Source of the DNA: Peterkaempfera griseoplana
GTDB lineage: Bacteria > Actinomycetota > Actinomycetes > Streptomycetales > Streptomycetaceae
Direction of reading: 5' to 3'
Assembly (NCBI RefSeq): GCF_001418575.1
Contig: NZ_LIQR01000084.1
Span: forward strand, 1 to 34,985
DNA length: 34,985 nucleotides
Shown here: one piece after another, positions 7,105 to 14,143 of the stretch
How the letters are laid out: each line of letters opens with the position of its first letter
Position numbering within the stretch: the first letter of the stretch is position 1
Notes under the pieces: model-generated
Databases searched by the model: none
Told to the model about the DNA's origin: nothing
What the model saw: the letters and a program-made list of their open reading frames with translations, nothing else
Program-made: the position numbers and the translations under genes

Positions 7105-7222
7105 TGCTCGGACGGGTGAGCTGATGGCTGCAGGACGCAGTCTAGTGGCCGGGCGTCCACCGTCACCGTGAGGCCCACCACGTAGGCTGACGCCGGTCGC
7201 CGTACGACACGAGGAGCAGGCA

Positions 7223-7585
7223 GTGGCGAAGAGGCTGGTCATCAAGGTCACCGCGGGCGCGGACGCACCCGAGCGCTGCTCCCAGGCGTTCACGGTGGCG
7301 GCGGTGGCCGTCGCCAGCGGGGTGGAGGTGTCGCTCTGGCTGACCGGGGAGTCGGCGTGGTTCGCGCTGCCCGGACGGGCGGCGGAGTTCGAGCTGCCGC
7401 ACGCGGCGCCGCTGCCGGATCTGCTGGAGTCGGTGCTGGCCGGCGGTTCGGTGACGCTCTGCAGCCAGTGCGCCGCCCGGCGGGAGATCACCCAGGCGGA
7501 CGTGATCGACGGGGTGCGGATCGCCGGTGCGCAGATCTTCGTCACCGAGGCCGTGGCCGACGACGTGCAGGCCCTGGTGTACTGA
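7223..7585 (+). CDS. DsrE-family-like protein with CxxC
   Basis: A 120-residue protein, starting at GTG 7223 with GAGGAG upstream, has the DsrE/DsrF-like alpha/beta fold: an initial strand KRLVIKVTAGADAPERCSQAF, a helix and strand VAVASGVEVSLWLTGES, and the late segment VTLCSQCAARREITQADVIDGVRIAGAQIFV. Members handle sulfur as persulfide carriers or act as small regulatory proteins. Here the candidate thiols are Cys75 and Cys78 in CSQC, rather than the single cysteine of the sulfur-transferring DsrE. It lies beside a sulfur-metabolism block (sseC, cysA, MoaD-like), which fits a sulfur-related role, but the reaction is unknown. It converges on the DUF3099 gene with only 12 bp between stops. 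Confidence 0.75.
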   Translation: MAKRLVIKVTAGADAPERCSQAFTVAAVAVASGVEVSLWLTGESAWFALPGRAAEFELPHAAPLPDLLESVLAGGSVTLCSQCAARREITQADVIDGVRIAGAQIFVTEAVADDVQALVY

Positions 7586-7597
7586 CCGGCCGGGCCG

Positions 7598-7798
7598 CTA
7601 CTTCTCGTCCCACCAGCGGTCGTCGGGACCGCGCCGGTTGGCGACGATCGCCGCGCACGGCGGGATGACCATGGCCACCACGCACATGGCTATCGCGGCC
7701 GGGACCGACCAGAGCCGCACCACGCTCCAGGCCAGCACGAAGAGCCCCACACAGCTGCCCATGAGGGCGAAGTAGGCATGCCGCCGGCGTGACTGCAT
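7598..7798 (-). CDS. DUF3099 small membrane protein
   Basis: The 66-residue protein has two hydrophobic helices (about 9-27, AYFALMGSCVGLFVLAWSV, and 30-52, WSVPAAIAMCVVAMVIPPCA) and a charged tail VANRRGPDDRWWDEK. That pattern, and the RRGPDDRWWDE ending, is what I recall of actinobacterial DUF3099 proteins. Function unknown; it is expected in the cytoplasmic membrane with both ends inside. The ATG at 7798 lacks a strong Shine-Dalgarno. It lies downstream of sseC beyond a strong terminator, so it probably has its own promoter. Confidence 0.75.
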   Translation of the reverse strand: MQSRRRHAYFALMGSCVGLFVLAWSVVRLWSVPAAIAMCVVAMVIPPCAAIVANRRGPDDRWWDEK

Positions 7799-7825
7799 GG
7801 CTCCACGGTACGTCCGCCGGGCACG

Positions 7826-7867
7826 CCGGAGCCCGGCCGCGGGAGGATCTCCGCGGCCGGGCTCCGG
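7826..7867 (-). terminator. Strong terminator of the cysA-sseC unit
   Basis: A perfect 17-bp stem (7826-7842 with 7851-7867) encloses an 8-nt loop gaggatct. It begins 19 bases past the sseC stop at 7886 on the minus strand. Confidence 0.88.
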
Positions 7868-7885
7868 GTGGCGCCGTCCGGACGG

Positions 7886-8176
7886 TCAGACGGCGATGGC
7901 GACCTCGGTGAAGGCGCCCTGCTGGGCGACGACCTTGCGGTCCACGGTCGCGCCGGGGACAAGGGCGCGCAGCGTCCAGGTGCCGGGCGCCGCGAAGAAG
8001 CGGAACTGCCCGGTCGCCGAGGTGGGAACCTCGGCGGTGAACTCGCCGCCCTCGTCGAGCAGACGCACATAGCCGTTGACCGGCTCGCCGTCGCGGGTCA
8101 CCGAACCCTGGATGATGGTCTCGCTCGCCACGTCAACTCCTGCCAGATCGGGGCCGCCGGCCTTCGCACCGCACAT
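7886..8176 (-). CDS. sseC: SseC-like DUF1416 protein
   Basis: The 96-residue protein is a DUF1416 member. It starts MCGAKAGGP, then VDVASETIIQGSVTRDGEPVNGYVRLLDEGGEFTAEV, a carboxypeptidase-regulatory-like beta-sandwich. In M. tuberculosis the same family (SseC1, SseC2) lies beside the CysA2/CysA3 rhodaneses, the arrangement seen here, which strongly supports a link to sulfur metabolism; the biochemical role is not established. Cys2 is the only cysteine. It begins 39 bases after the cysA stop, with GAGGAG upstream, and is surely cotranscribed with cysA. A 17-bp terminator follows. Confidence 0.92.
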   Translation of the reverse strand: MCGAKAGGPDLAGVDVASETIIQGSVTRDGEPVNGYVRLLDEGGEFTAEVPTSATGQFRFFAAPGTWTLRALVPGATVDRKVVAQQGAFTEVAIAV

Positions 8177-8215
8177 AGCGCTGGTTCTCCTCGGGGTGGA
8201 ACGGTCGGTTGGGGA

Positions 8216-9055
8216 TTACTTGCCGGCGCCGAGCTCGATCGGCACGCCGACCAGGCTGCCGTACTCGGTCCAGGAGCCGTCGTAGTTCTTGACGTTGGAC
8301 TGGCCGAGCAGCTCGTGCAGCACGAACCAGGTGAGCGCGGAGCGCTCGCCGATCCGGCAGTACGCGATGGTGTCCTTGGCCAGGTCCACGTTCTCGTCGG
8401 TGTAGAGCCGGGTGAGCTCCTCGTCCGACTTGAAGGTGCCGTCGTCGTTGGCGTTCTTGGACCAGGGGATGTTGCGCGCGCTCGGGACGTGGCCCGGACG
8501 CTGCGACTGCTCCTGCGGCAGGTGGGCGGGGGCCAGCAGCTTGCCGGAGAACTCGTCGGGCGAGCGGACGTCCACCAGGTTGAGGTTGCCGATGGCGGCG
8601 ACCACGTCGTCGCGGAAGGCACGGATGGAGGTGTCCTGGGCCTTGGCCTTGTACTGGGTGGCGGCGCGCTCGGGCACCTCGGCCACCAGGTCGCGGGAGT
8701 CCAGCTCCCACTTCTTGCGGCCGCCGTCGAGGAGCTTCACGGACTCGTGGCCGTAGAGCTTGAAGTACCAGTAGGCGTAGGACGCGAACCAGTTGTTGTT
8801 GCCGCCGTAGAGGACGACGGTGTCGTCGTTGCCGATGCCCTTGGCGGACAGCAGCTTCTCGAAGCCCTCCTGGTCCACGAAGTCACGGCGGACCGGGTCC
8901 TGGAGGTCCTTCCTCCAGTCGATCCGGACGGCGTTGCGGATGTGGTTCTTGTCGTACGCAGAGGTGTCCTCGTCGACCTCCACGATGACGACCTTGGGGT
9001 CGTCCAGGTGGGCCTGGACCCAGTCTGCGTCGACCAGGACGTCGCTGCGACTCAT
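8216..9055 (-). CDS. cysA: Thiosulfate sulfurtransferase (tandem-domain rhodanese) CysA
   Basis: The 279-residue protein has two rhodanese domains: an inactive N-terminal one (about 5-125, including GNDDTVVLYGGNNNWFASYAYW) and a catalytic one (about 140-275). The active-site loop is YCRIGERS with Cys233 as the sulfur-carrying thiol. It transfers sulfane sulfur from thiosulfate or 3-mercaptopyruvate to an acceptor; actinobacterial CysA/SseA-type enzymes are probably involved in sulfur supply and thiol homeostasis. The ATG at 9055 has GGAGGAG nine bases upstream. It uses a TAA stop, rare at this G/C content. A Cys-codon leader peptide and hairpins lie upstream, suggesting cysteine-dependent attenuation. 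sseC follows at once. Confidence 0.95.
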   Translation of the reverse strand: MSRSDVLVDADWVQAHLDDPKVVIVEVDEDTSAYDKNHIRNAVRIDWRKDLQDPVRRDFVDQEGFEKLLSAKGIGNDDTVVLYGGNNNWFASYAYWYFKLYGHESVKLLDGGRKKWELDSRDLVAEVPERAATQYKAKAQDTSIRAFRDDVVAAIGNLNLVDVRSPDEFSGKLLAPAHLPQEQSQRPGHVPSARNIPWSKNANDDGTFKSDEELTRLYTDENVDLAKDTIAYCRIGERSALTWFVLHELLGQSNVKNYDGSWTEYGSLVGVPIELGAGK

Positions 9056-9212
9056 GGTGTGTTCTCCTCCGGGGCAGTTGCGGAAGGTGGGCGCGCGGGC
9101 CGCTCCCGTCGCTGCGGTGTCCGGCGACGTGTCCGGATCCCGGGACGGGTGCGATCTGAGCAGAGGTTGCGTTCGATGGTGCGGCATGCCTGACGAGTTC
9201 GGGGCTCGGCAC

Positions 9213-9229
9213 ACCGGGTCAGGCCCGGT
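9213..9229 (-). promoter_or_regulatory. Second hairpin in the cysA leader
   Basis: A perfect 6-bp stem (accggg 9213-9218 with cccggt 9224-9229, 5-nt loop) lies in the untranslated RNA between the leader peptide and cysA. It may be part of an attenuator together with the hairpin at 9240-9272. Confidence 0.45.
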
Positions 9230-9239
9230 CACCGGCTCG

Positions 9240-9272
9240 GACGGCATGTCGGAGAGTCCGGGAAGTGCCGTC
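9240..9272 (-). promoter_or_regulatory. Hairpin directly after the Cys-leader stop codon
   Basis: gacggca (9240-9246) pairs perfectly with tgccgtc (9266-9272), leaving a 19-nt loop. The stem starts three bases past the leader TGA (9278-9276). A ribosome stalled on the Cys codons (9311-9286) would stop 5' of the stem, while a ribosome that reaches the stop would cover its first arm. This geometry suits translation-coupled attenuation or Rho access, which is inferred. Confidence 0.5.
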
Positions 9273-9275
9273 CAG

Positions 9276-9356
9276 TCAGGACATTCGACACAGGCAGGCG
9301 GACACGCGGCACAGGTCGACCGCCCGCCGCTTGGTGAGATCCGCCTGTCGCTTCAT
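9276..9356 (-). CDS. Cys-rich leader peptide (upstream ORF of cysA)
   Basis: A 26-codon open frame, ATG 9356 to TGA 9276, encodes a basic N-terminus (MKRQADLTKRR) followed by AVDLCRVSACLCRMS, with Cys at 16, 21 and 23. The K-R-R-x-x-D-L-C-R-V-x-x-x-L-C-R pattern is that of the 'putative leader peptides' of Streptomyces sulfur-assimilation operons. In mycobacteria, short leaderless Cys-codon ORFs are proven cysteine-responsive attenuators. Here slow decoding of Cys codons when cysteine is scarce would alter structure or Rho access in the 220-nt region before cysA. The promoter (TAGCAT, 9369-9364) would start transcription at 9357, leaving a 0-1-nt leader. The peptide product itself probably has no function. 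Confidence 0.85.
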   Translation of the reverse strand: MKRQADLTKRRAVDLCRVSACLCRMS

Positions 9357-9363
9357 GCCGACG

Positions 9364-9393
9364 ATGCTAGGGACTGGCACCGCCGCATGTCAT
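9364..9393 (-). promoter_or_regulatory. Promoter of the leader peptide-cysA-sseC unit
   Basis: On the minus strand ATGACA (9393-9388, five of six to TTGACA) is followed after 18 bp by TAGCAT (9369-9364). The predicted start at about 9357 is the base before the leader ATG. It is the best-matched housekeeping-type promoter in the window. Confidence 0.72.
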
Positions 9394-9408
9394 CGCCAGA
9401 TCAAATGG

Positions 9409-9435
9409 TGAGACATTCTTATCCGGATATTGAGA
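9409..9435 (-). promoter_or_regulatory. Candidate operator upstream of the cysA promoter
   Basis: In an A/T-rich island a perfect 10-bp palindrome TATCCGGATA (9420-9429) is flanked by two TGAGA copies (9409-9413 and 9431-9435) exactly 22 bp apart. It lies about 52-79 bases upstream of the predicted start, a typical activator position. The binding protein is unknown. Confidence 0.45.
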
Positions 9436-9474
9436 TTTCCGGGTCTCAGCGCCGCCTCGGGCACCGCACGGGAC

Positions 9475-9511
9475 GGTCCGGGGCGCCCGGCGGCCGCCAC
9501 CGCCCCGGACC
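9475..9511 (-). terminator. Terminator of the LmeA-like gene
   Basis: A perfect 11-bp stem (9475-9485 with 9501-9511, arm ggtccggggcg) encloses a 15-nt loop that itself contains the palindrome ggcggccgcc. It lies about 90 bases past the stop of the DUF2993 gene (9599). Confidence 0.7.
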
Positions 9512-9598
9512 AGCGCCGCTGCGCCCGCCGTACTGGACACGGCGTCTCGCGGAGCGGAACGGCCGGGCCACGCGACAGGGGACAGGCGACGCGCGTGG

Positions 9599-10312
9599 TC
9601 AGCCCGCCAGATCGAGGTTGTGCCCGGTGAAGCCGATGGCGACACCGTTCGGCTGCGGGTCGACCGACTTCACGCTGAGGCCGACCGGCAGCCCGCTGAG
9701 CTTCTGCGAGGTGGCGAAGAGCGAGCTGAACGCCGTGTCCAGGCCGGGGATGGAACCCAGGTCGATGCCGCTGCCCAGCGCACTCACCGAGACGTCCCCC
9801 ACCGTGACGGTGTCACCGCCCTGAACCGCCAGCCGGGCGGTGGCACTGCCGTCCACCTGGCCCAGCGGGGTGTCCACCTTCCCGGAGATCTTGATCTTGC
9901 CGTTGCCGCCGTAGGAGATGGCCGCGTCCTTGTTGCCGATCAGCGAGGTGATGTCGGCGTACGAGATGAGCGCCGTGCCGTCCGCGCTGTCCGCGGTCGC
10001 GGAGGAGAAGCTGCTGTTCACCCGGACCCCGCTGATCCGCGCGGAGAAGGTCTGCAGCGTCGCCGTCTTCCCGCCGCCGCTGATCTGCAGGCCGTCGGCG
10101 GAGAGCCTGACGTCGTCCAGCTTCTTGGCCGCCACCTGGGTGAGGAACGGAAAGCCCTCGATGCTGACCTTGGGCCGGGTGTTCAGCCCCTTCTCGGACT
10201 GGATCTTCTCCGCCACCTTGTCGTCCGCCACCCCGACGGCGATCCGGTCGGCCGCGACGAAGAGGCCGGCCAGGATCACGAGCGCGATCGTCAGTTTGTG
10301 CCAGGCGCGCAT
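9599..10312 (-). CDS. LmeA-like DUF2993 lipid-binding protein
   Basis: The 237-residue protein is a DUF2993 member. An N-terminal membrane anchor or signal peptide (about 7-22, LTIALVILAGLFVAAD) is followed by an extracellular domain with the family patterns KVSIEGFPFLTQVAAKKLDDVRLSADGL and SYADITSLIG. The family includes mycobacterial LmeA (Rv0817c), which binds phosphoinositides and is needed for lipomannan elongation, and Rv0817c also lies between cysA2 and glnR. In Streptomyces the lipid target is not known. The ATG at 10312 has GAGGGAG five bases upstream. It lies 107 bp downstream of the MoaD-like gene on the same strand, possibly cotranscribed. Confidence 0.88.
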   Translation of the reverse strand: MRAWHKLTIALVILAGLFVAADRIAVGVADDKVAEKIQSEKGLNTRPKVSIEGFPFLTQVAAKKLDDVRLSADGLQISGGGKTATLQTFSARISGVRVNSSFSSATADSADGTALISYADITSLIGNKDAAISYGGNGKIKISGKVDTPLGQVDGSATARLAVQGGDTVTVGDVSVSALGSGIDLGSIPGLDTAFSSLFATSQKLSGLPVGLSVKSVDPQPNGVAIGFTGHNLDLAG

Positions 10313-10419
10313 GGGACTCCCTCGGAGGCTGGTTCCGTCGTCGGCATCAGACGCCCCGCCGGGAGGAGCGGTTCCGCCGAGCGGCCCATCATGCCCTACG
10401 AGCGCGCCCGCCCCGGCTC

Positions 10420-10710
10420 TCAGCCGCCGGCGAACGGCGGCAGCACCTCCACCGTGCCACCCTCCGCCAGCAGCACAGACGCATGGTCGCGCCCGCCCAC
10501 CGGATCCCCGTCCACCAGGAAGGAGCAGTGCCCCAGCACCCGGGAGAACCGCGGCCGGTCGGCATGCCGGGCCCGTGCCTGCTCCAGCGCCTCGGCCAGG
10601 GTCGCCGCCCGATAGGGCTCCTCGGCGACACCGGCCTCGGCCTTCGCCGCCGCCCAGTAGCGGATCGTGCCGCTGCTCACGGTCCCTTCGGCCCCGCCGG
10701 CCACCGCCAT
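10420..10710 (-). CDS. MoaD/ThiS-family sulfur-carrier protein
   Basis: The 96-residue protein has a ubiquitin-like beta-grasp layout and ends in the double glycine FAGG that is adenylated and thiocarboxylated in MoaD, ThiS and CysO. The core reads TIRYWAAAKAEAGVAEEPY, TLAEALEQARA, CSFLVDGDPVG and the pre-terminal GGTVEVLPPFAGG. It could supply sulfur for molybdopterin synthesis or another sulfur-transfer path. No MoaE, MoeZ/MoeB or ThiG partner lies in the window, so the pathway is open. The ATG at 10710 has AGGAGGAG six bases upstream. Its neighbours cysA and sseC suggest a place in sulfur trafficking. Confidence 0.88.
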   Translation of the reverse strand: MAVAGGAEGTVSSGTIRYWAAAKAEAGVAEEPYRAATLAEALEQARARHADRPRFSRVLGHCSFLVDGDPVGGRDHASVLLAEGGTVEVLPPFAGG

Positions 10711-10789
10711 GGCCCCTCCTCCTGGTCGTACCGTCGGCGTCCATCATCACCCCCTCCGCCCCCGGCCCGGCACACCCGGGCTCCGGCGG

Positions 10790-11623
10790 TCACCCTTCGG
10801 CGGGGCGGCCGTACCCCGTCGTCCAGCGGGTCAGCCTCGCCCCGATCCGGTCCAGCAGTTCCTCCCCGGCGGCATTCTCCGCATGGCCGAAGCCGGGCTC
10901 GATCCAGAGCTCGGACTCCGTTCCCGCCTCCCGGGCCGAGCGGTGCAGCGACAGCGGGTGGTCCAGCGGGAAGTACGGGTCCCGGTCGCCGTGCACCACC
11001 AGCAGCGGGGTGGCCCCCAGCCGTCCCGCCGCCTCCACCGGCGGCATCGGCACCTGCACCCAGTCCCGCGGGTCGATACGGGTCCGCAGGCCGTGCCGGG
11101 CGACCGCCCTGCCCAGCGGATGCATCACCAGCCGGTGCACCCGCCGCATCGGCACCGTGCCCTGGTAGTACCAGCGCGCCGGGGCGCTCACCGCCGCCAC
11201 GGCCGCCACCCCGCCGTGCAGCGCCGCATGCCGTACGACCACCGCGCCGCCCATGGAGAAACCCACCGTGGCAATCCTGCGGTGCCCCAGCGACCGGGCC
11301 CAGGAGACGGCCGCCTCCAGATCCAGCACCTCGCGGTCGCCGACCGTGGAGCGGCCACCCGAACGGCCGTGCCCGCGGAACGAGAGCACGACCACCGCCC
11401 CGTGGCGCGAGAACACCCGGGCGGCGCGTCGCACCGCCGGGCGCTCCACCGCTCCGGTGAATCCGTGCGCGATCACCACGGCGGTGCCGGAGGCCGCCTC
11501 ACCGGGGTGGTAGACGGCGTGCACACGGGTGGCGTCGGCGGCGGTCAACAGCGCCTCGGCAGGCGCGTCCCAGGGCTGCGCACGCCCTGACCCCGTGCTC
11601 CGGACCTTAACGGTGGGTCTCAT
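10790..11623 (-). CDS. Alpha/beta-hydrolase (serine esterase/peptidase type)
   Basis: The 277-residue cytosolic protein has the complete alpha/beta-hydrolase triad: Ser123 in the nucleophile elbow GFSMGG, Asp215 in VVHGDRDPYF and His247 in PGFGHAEN. The oxyanion-hole motif is IAHGFTG (about 51-57). The lid region (150-190) includes WYYQGTVPMRR. The fold and PYFPLDHP segment resemble the S9/BAAT-type hydrolases; the substrate cannot be predicted. ATG 11623 is chosen because AGGAG lies about ten bases upstream and the frame upstream has poor codon usage. It is divergent from glnR across a 488-bp region with a conspicuous palindrome cluster. Confidence 0.9.
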   Translation of the reverse strand: MRPTVKVRSTGSGRAQPWDAPAEALLTAADATRVHAVYHPGEAASGTAVVIAHGFTGAVERPAVRRAARVFSRHGAVVVLSFRGHGRSGGRSTVGDREVLDLEAAVSWARSLGHRRIATVGFSMGGAVVVRHAALHGGVAAVAAVSAPARWYYQGTVPMRRVHRLVMHPLGRAVARHGLRTRIDPRDWVQVPMPPVEAAGRLGATPLLVVHGDRDPYFPLDHPLSLHRSAREAGTESELWIEPGFGHAENAAGEELLDRIGARLTRWTTGYGRPAEG

Positions 11624-12111
11624 GTGGGCTATTCTCCTGAGGTGAGGGATCCGGGCAGAGTCGCCCCCGGGTCCCTTTGTGTTTGGAGCACGGTGTGCTC
11701 CGGGCACAGCGTGCTGGAGCACAGTGAGCTCCGAGGACACCAGCACGGCCGTCCAGCCGCCAGGCACCCACTCGTGCCGGGCCGACCGGACGGACCCGGC
11801 CGCCACCGCACGACGGAGTGCACCCGGCGGACGGGAACCGAGTCGATCCCGCGACGGGCCGCCGCCCGCGCGGGGCGCCCCGGCCGCCCGCACGGGCAGG
11901 CCGGGACGCGGCAACGGAAGGGCTTGACCGTGGGAAGAGCGGGTACGGAAGGCCGAGGGTCACGGGACCCCCGACGCCCTCTCGTCCTCGCCGCCATGCC
12001 TCGCCCCCGACCGCCGGCCGCCGCCTTGCGCGCCCTCACCTCCCAGTCCACCGCCTGCGGCGGCAGCGGACCGGAAGCCACCGCGACGACCCGGAAAGGG
12101 GACTACCGGGT
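11624..12111. other. 488-bp intergenic region between the hydrolase and glnR
   Basis: Open frames here have weak codon bias and no conserved look, so I treat the region as non-coding. Its left part (11685-11732) holds the palindrome cluster listed separately. The remainder is G/C-rich with no clear -10 hexamer. It must contain the promoters of the leftward hydrolase and rightward glnR; glnR has GGAAAGGGG about 11 bases before its ATG. Confidence 0.5.
11685..11732. promoter_or_regulatory. Cluster of GCAC/GTGC palindromes (operator or RNA switch)
   Basis: Two near-identical 17-bp sites, ggagcacggtgtgctcc (11685-11701, perfect inverted repeat) and ggagcacagtgagctcc (11716-11732), flank a third palindrome gcacagcgtgc (11704-11714). 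Centres are 15-16 bp apart, about 1.5 helical turns. The arm gtgctcc (11695-11701) can pair either with ggagcac at 11685-11691 or with ggagcac at 11716-11722, so mutually exclusive RNA hairpins are also possible. The cluster lies 62 bp before the hydrolase start and 380 bp before glnR. Confidence 0.65.
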
Positions 12112-12864
12112 ATGAGTTCACTGCTGCTGCTGACCAACGCCCTCCAGCCGTCCGCCGAGGTGCTGCCCGCACTCGGCCTGCTGCTGCACAGCGTGCGGGT
12201 GGCGCCCGCCGAGGGTGCGGCGCTTGTCGACACCCCGGGCGCCGACGTGATCCTGATCGACGGGCGGCGCGACCTCCCGCAGATCCGCAGTCTGTGCCAG
12301 CTGCTCCGCTCCACCGGCCCCGGCTGTCCGCTGGTCCTGGTGGTCACCGAGGGCGGCCTGGCCGCGGTCACCGCCGAGTGGGGCATCGACGACGTCCTGC
12401 TGGACACCGCCGGGCCCGCCGAGGTCGAGGCCCGGCTGCGGCTGGCCATGGGCCGGATGCAGGTCGTCTCCGACGACAGCCCCATGGAGATCCGCAACGG
12501 CGACCTCTCGGTGGACGAGGCCACCTACTCGGCCAAGCTCAAGGGCCGGGTGCTGGACCTCACCTTCAAGGAGTTCGAGCTGCTGAAGTACCTCGCGCAG
12601 CACCCCGGCCGGGTCTTCACCCGCGCCCAGCTGCTGCAGGAGGTCTGGGGCTACGACTACTTCGGCGGCACCCGCACCGTGGACGTCCATGTGCGGCGGC
12701 TGCGCGCCAAGCTCGGCCCGGAGCACGAGCAGCTGATCGGCACCGTGCGCAACGTCGGGTACCGCTTTGTGATCCCCGAGAAGGGCGACAAGAGCGGTGC
12801 CCAGGCCGACCGTCCCGCCCAGGCCGCCGCGCCGGACGAGTCCAGCGCGGTGAGCAGGTCCTGA
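12112..12864 (+). CDS. glnR: GlnR, global nitrogen regulator (orphan OmpR-type)
   Basis: The 250-residue protein matches actinobacterial GlnR: N-terminal [24 protein letters not shown], receiver-like domain to about residue 115, and an OmpR winged helix (about 130-222, with [54 protein letters not shown]). The receiver lacks the usual acidic pair and the conserved lysine, but Asp50 and Arg52 (LIDGRRD), known to matter for phosphorylation-independent dimerisation, are present. GlnR controls ammonium transport, glutamine synthetases and nitrate assimilation. No partner kinase is adjacent. A very strong terminator follows. A C-terminal 28-residue Ala/Asp-rich tail is probably disordered. Confidence 0.97.
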   Translation: MSSLLLLTNALQPSAEVLPALGLLLHSVRVAPAEGAALVDTPGADVILIDGRRDLPQIRSLCQLLRSTGPGCPLVLVVTEGGLAAVTAEWGIDDVLLDTAGPAEVEARLRLAMGRMQVVSDDSPMEIRNGDLSVDEATYSAKLKGRVLDLTFKEFELLKYLAQHPGRVFTRAQLLQEVWGYDYFGGTRTVDVHVRRLRAKLGPEHEQLIGTVRNVGYRFVIPEKGDKSGAQADRPAQAAAPDESSAVSRS

Positions 12865-12871
12865 CGCCCTG

Positions 12872-12913
12872 CCGCACCGACGGGGCGCCGGGGCCGGCGC
12901 CCCGTCGGTGCGG
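12872..12913 (+). terminator. glnR terminator
   Basis: Two 20-nt arms (12872-12891 and 12894-12913) are perfectly complementary with only two bases between them, so the apical pairs must open to form the loop. It begins 8 bases past the glnR stop. Confidence 0.92.
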
Positions 12914-12954
12914 CCAAGGAACGGACACTCGGGCACCTCCTCCTGCCACCCGCG

Positions 12955-12966
12955 TAGAATCCCCCT
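12955..12966 (+). promoter_or_regulatory. Candidate -10 element of the LacI-type gene
   Basis: TAGAAT (12955-12960) ends six bases before the GTG at 12967, so transcription should start at or next to the start codon. No Shine-Dalgarno is present. I see no convincing -35. Confidence 0.55.
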
Positions 12967-13995
12967 GTGCCCAAGGTGACGCGTGACGATGTGGCCAGGC
13001 TGGCAGGAACCTCGACCGCGGTCGTCAGCTACGTCATCAACAACGGTCCGCGGCCCGTCGCGCCCGCGACCAAGGAGCGGGTGCTGGCCGCCATCGAGCA
13101 GCTCGGCTACCGGCCCAACAGCGTGGCCCAGGCGATGGCCAGCCGCCGCACCAACCTCATCGGCATGGTGGTGCCAGACGCCCGCCAGCCGTTCTTCGCC
13201 GAACTGGCGCACGCCGTCGAGCGGGTCGCCTCCGAGCGCGGCAAGCTGGTGCTGATCGGCAACTCCGACTACGTCGACGACCGCGAGGTCCACTATGTCC
13301 GCGCCTTCCTCGGCATGCGGGTCTCCGGACTGATCCTGGTGAGCCAGGGCCCGTCCGAGCGGGCCGCGGAGGAGTTCGCCGCCATCGAGGGCGCCCGGGT
13401 GGTGCTGCTGCACCGCCGGCCCGAGGCCATCGACGACGTGGCGGTGGTCACCGACGACGTCGGCGGTGCCGAGACCGCCGTACGCCACCTGCTGGAGGTC
13501 CACGGGCACCCGTACGTCGCCTGCTTCGGCGGACCGGTGGCCTCCCCGGCCCCCGGCGACCCGGTGGTCGACCACATCGAGGGCTGGATGCGGGCCATGG
13601 ACGCCCATGGCGTCCCCACCGGGCAGCACCTGGTGGAGGCGCCCTTCGACCGCTACGGCGCCTACCGGGTCGCGCTCGACCTGCTGCGCTCCCCCGACCG
13701 GCCGCCGGCGGTCTTCTGCTCCACCGACGACCAGGCCATCGGCGTGCTGAGGGCCGCCCGCGAGGCCGGGCTCCGGGTACCGCAGGACCTGGCTGTGGCC
13801 GGCTTCGACGACATCCCCGAGGCCGCCTTCTGCGACCCGCCGCTGACCACCGTCGCCTCCGACCGGGACGCCATGGCGCGCGCCGCGGTGGACCTGGTCC
13901 TGGACGACTCCCTCCTGGTCCCGGGCTCCGAGACCGAGCGGGTCCGCCAGTTCCCCAACCGCCTGGTGCTGCGCCGCTCCTGCGGCTGCGGCTGA
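12967..13995 (+). CDS. LacI/GalR-family transcriptional regulator
   Basis: The 342-residue regulator has an N-terminal helix-turn-helix ([24 protein letters not shown], residues 4-27), hinge helix ([21 protein letters not shown]) and a periplasmic-binding-protein-like core with [40 protein letters not shown] near the C-terminus. Such proteins repress sugar-uptake genes until an effector binds. The helix reads [11 protein letters not shown] rather than the common SxxTVSxxLN, so its operator may differ. No sugar-transport gene is near, so the regulon is elsewhere or unknown. The start GTG has a well-placed -10 and is probably leaderless. The extreme C-terminus is RRSCGCG, with two cysteines. 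Confidence 0.93.
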   Translation: MPKVTRDDVARLAGTSTAVVSYVINNGPRPVAPATKERVLAAIEQLGYRPNSVAQAMASRRTNLIGMVVPDARQPFFAELAHAVERVASERGKLVLIGNSDYVDDREVHYVRAFLGMRVSGLILVSQGPSERAAEEFAAIEGARVVLLHRRPEAIDDVAVVTDDVGGAETAVRHLLEVHGHPYVACFGGPVASPAPGDPVVDHIEGWMRAMDAHGVPTGQHLVEAPFDRYGAYRVALDLLRSPDRPPAVFCSTDDQAIGVLRAAREAGLRVPQDLAVAGFDDIPEAAFCDPPLTTVASDRDAMARAAVDLVLDDSLLVPGSETERVRQFPNRLVLRRSCGCG

Positions 13996-14027
13996 CGGCC
14001 GTACGCACCGCGGCCGCGAGCGGCACC

Positions 14028-14051
14028 CCGGCGCGCCCAGCGCCGCGCCGG
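14028..14051 (+). terminator. Hairpin after the LacI-type gene
   Basis: ccggcgcg (14028-14035) pairs with cgcgccgg (14044-14051) over an 8-nt loop. Outer bases gcacc and ggtgc extend the stem past a small bulge (14023-14055). It begins about 30 bases past the stop. Confidence 0.6.
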
Positions 14052-14143
14052 TGCGAAGCACCGCTCCGCACACCCCGGACGTGCAGCGTCGCCGAACCGC
14101 GGAAACACCGGGCCGACCAGGCCTTATGAGAAACTGACGGGCT

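Noticed and set aside
11624-12115. Open frames in the hydrolase-glnR intergenic region
   Set aside because: Third-position G/C bias is weak, there is no ribosome-binding site, and translations are Arg/Gly/Pro-rich without motif.
12118-14073. 651-codon minus-strand open frame over glnR and the LacI gene
   Set aside because: Antisense shadow of two well-supported genes; composition is His/Gly/Val-rich without a family pattern.
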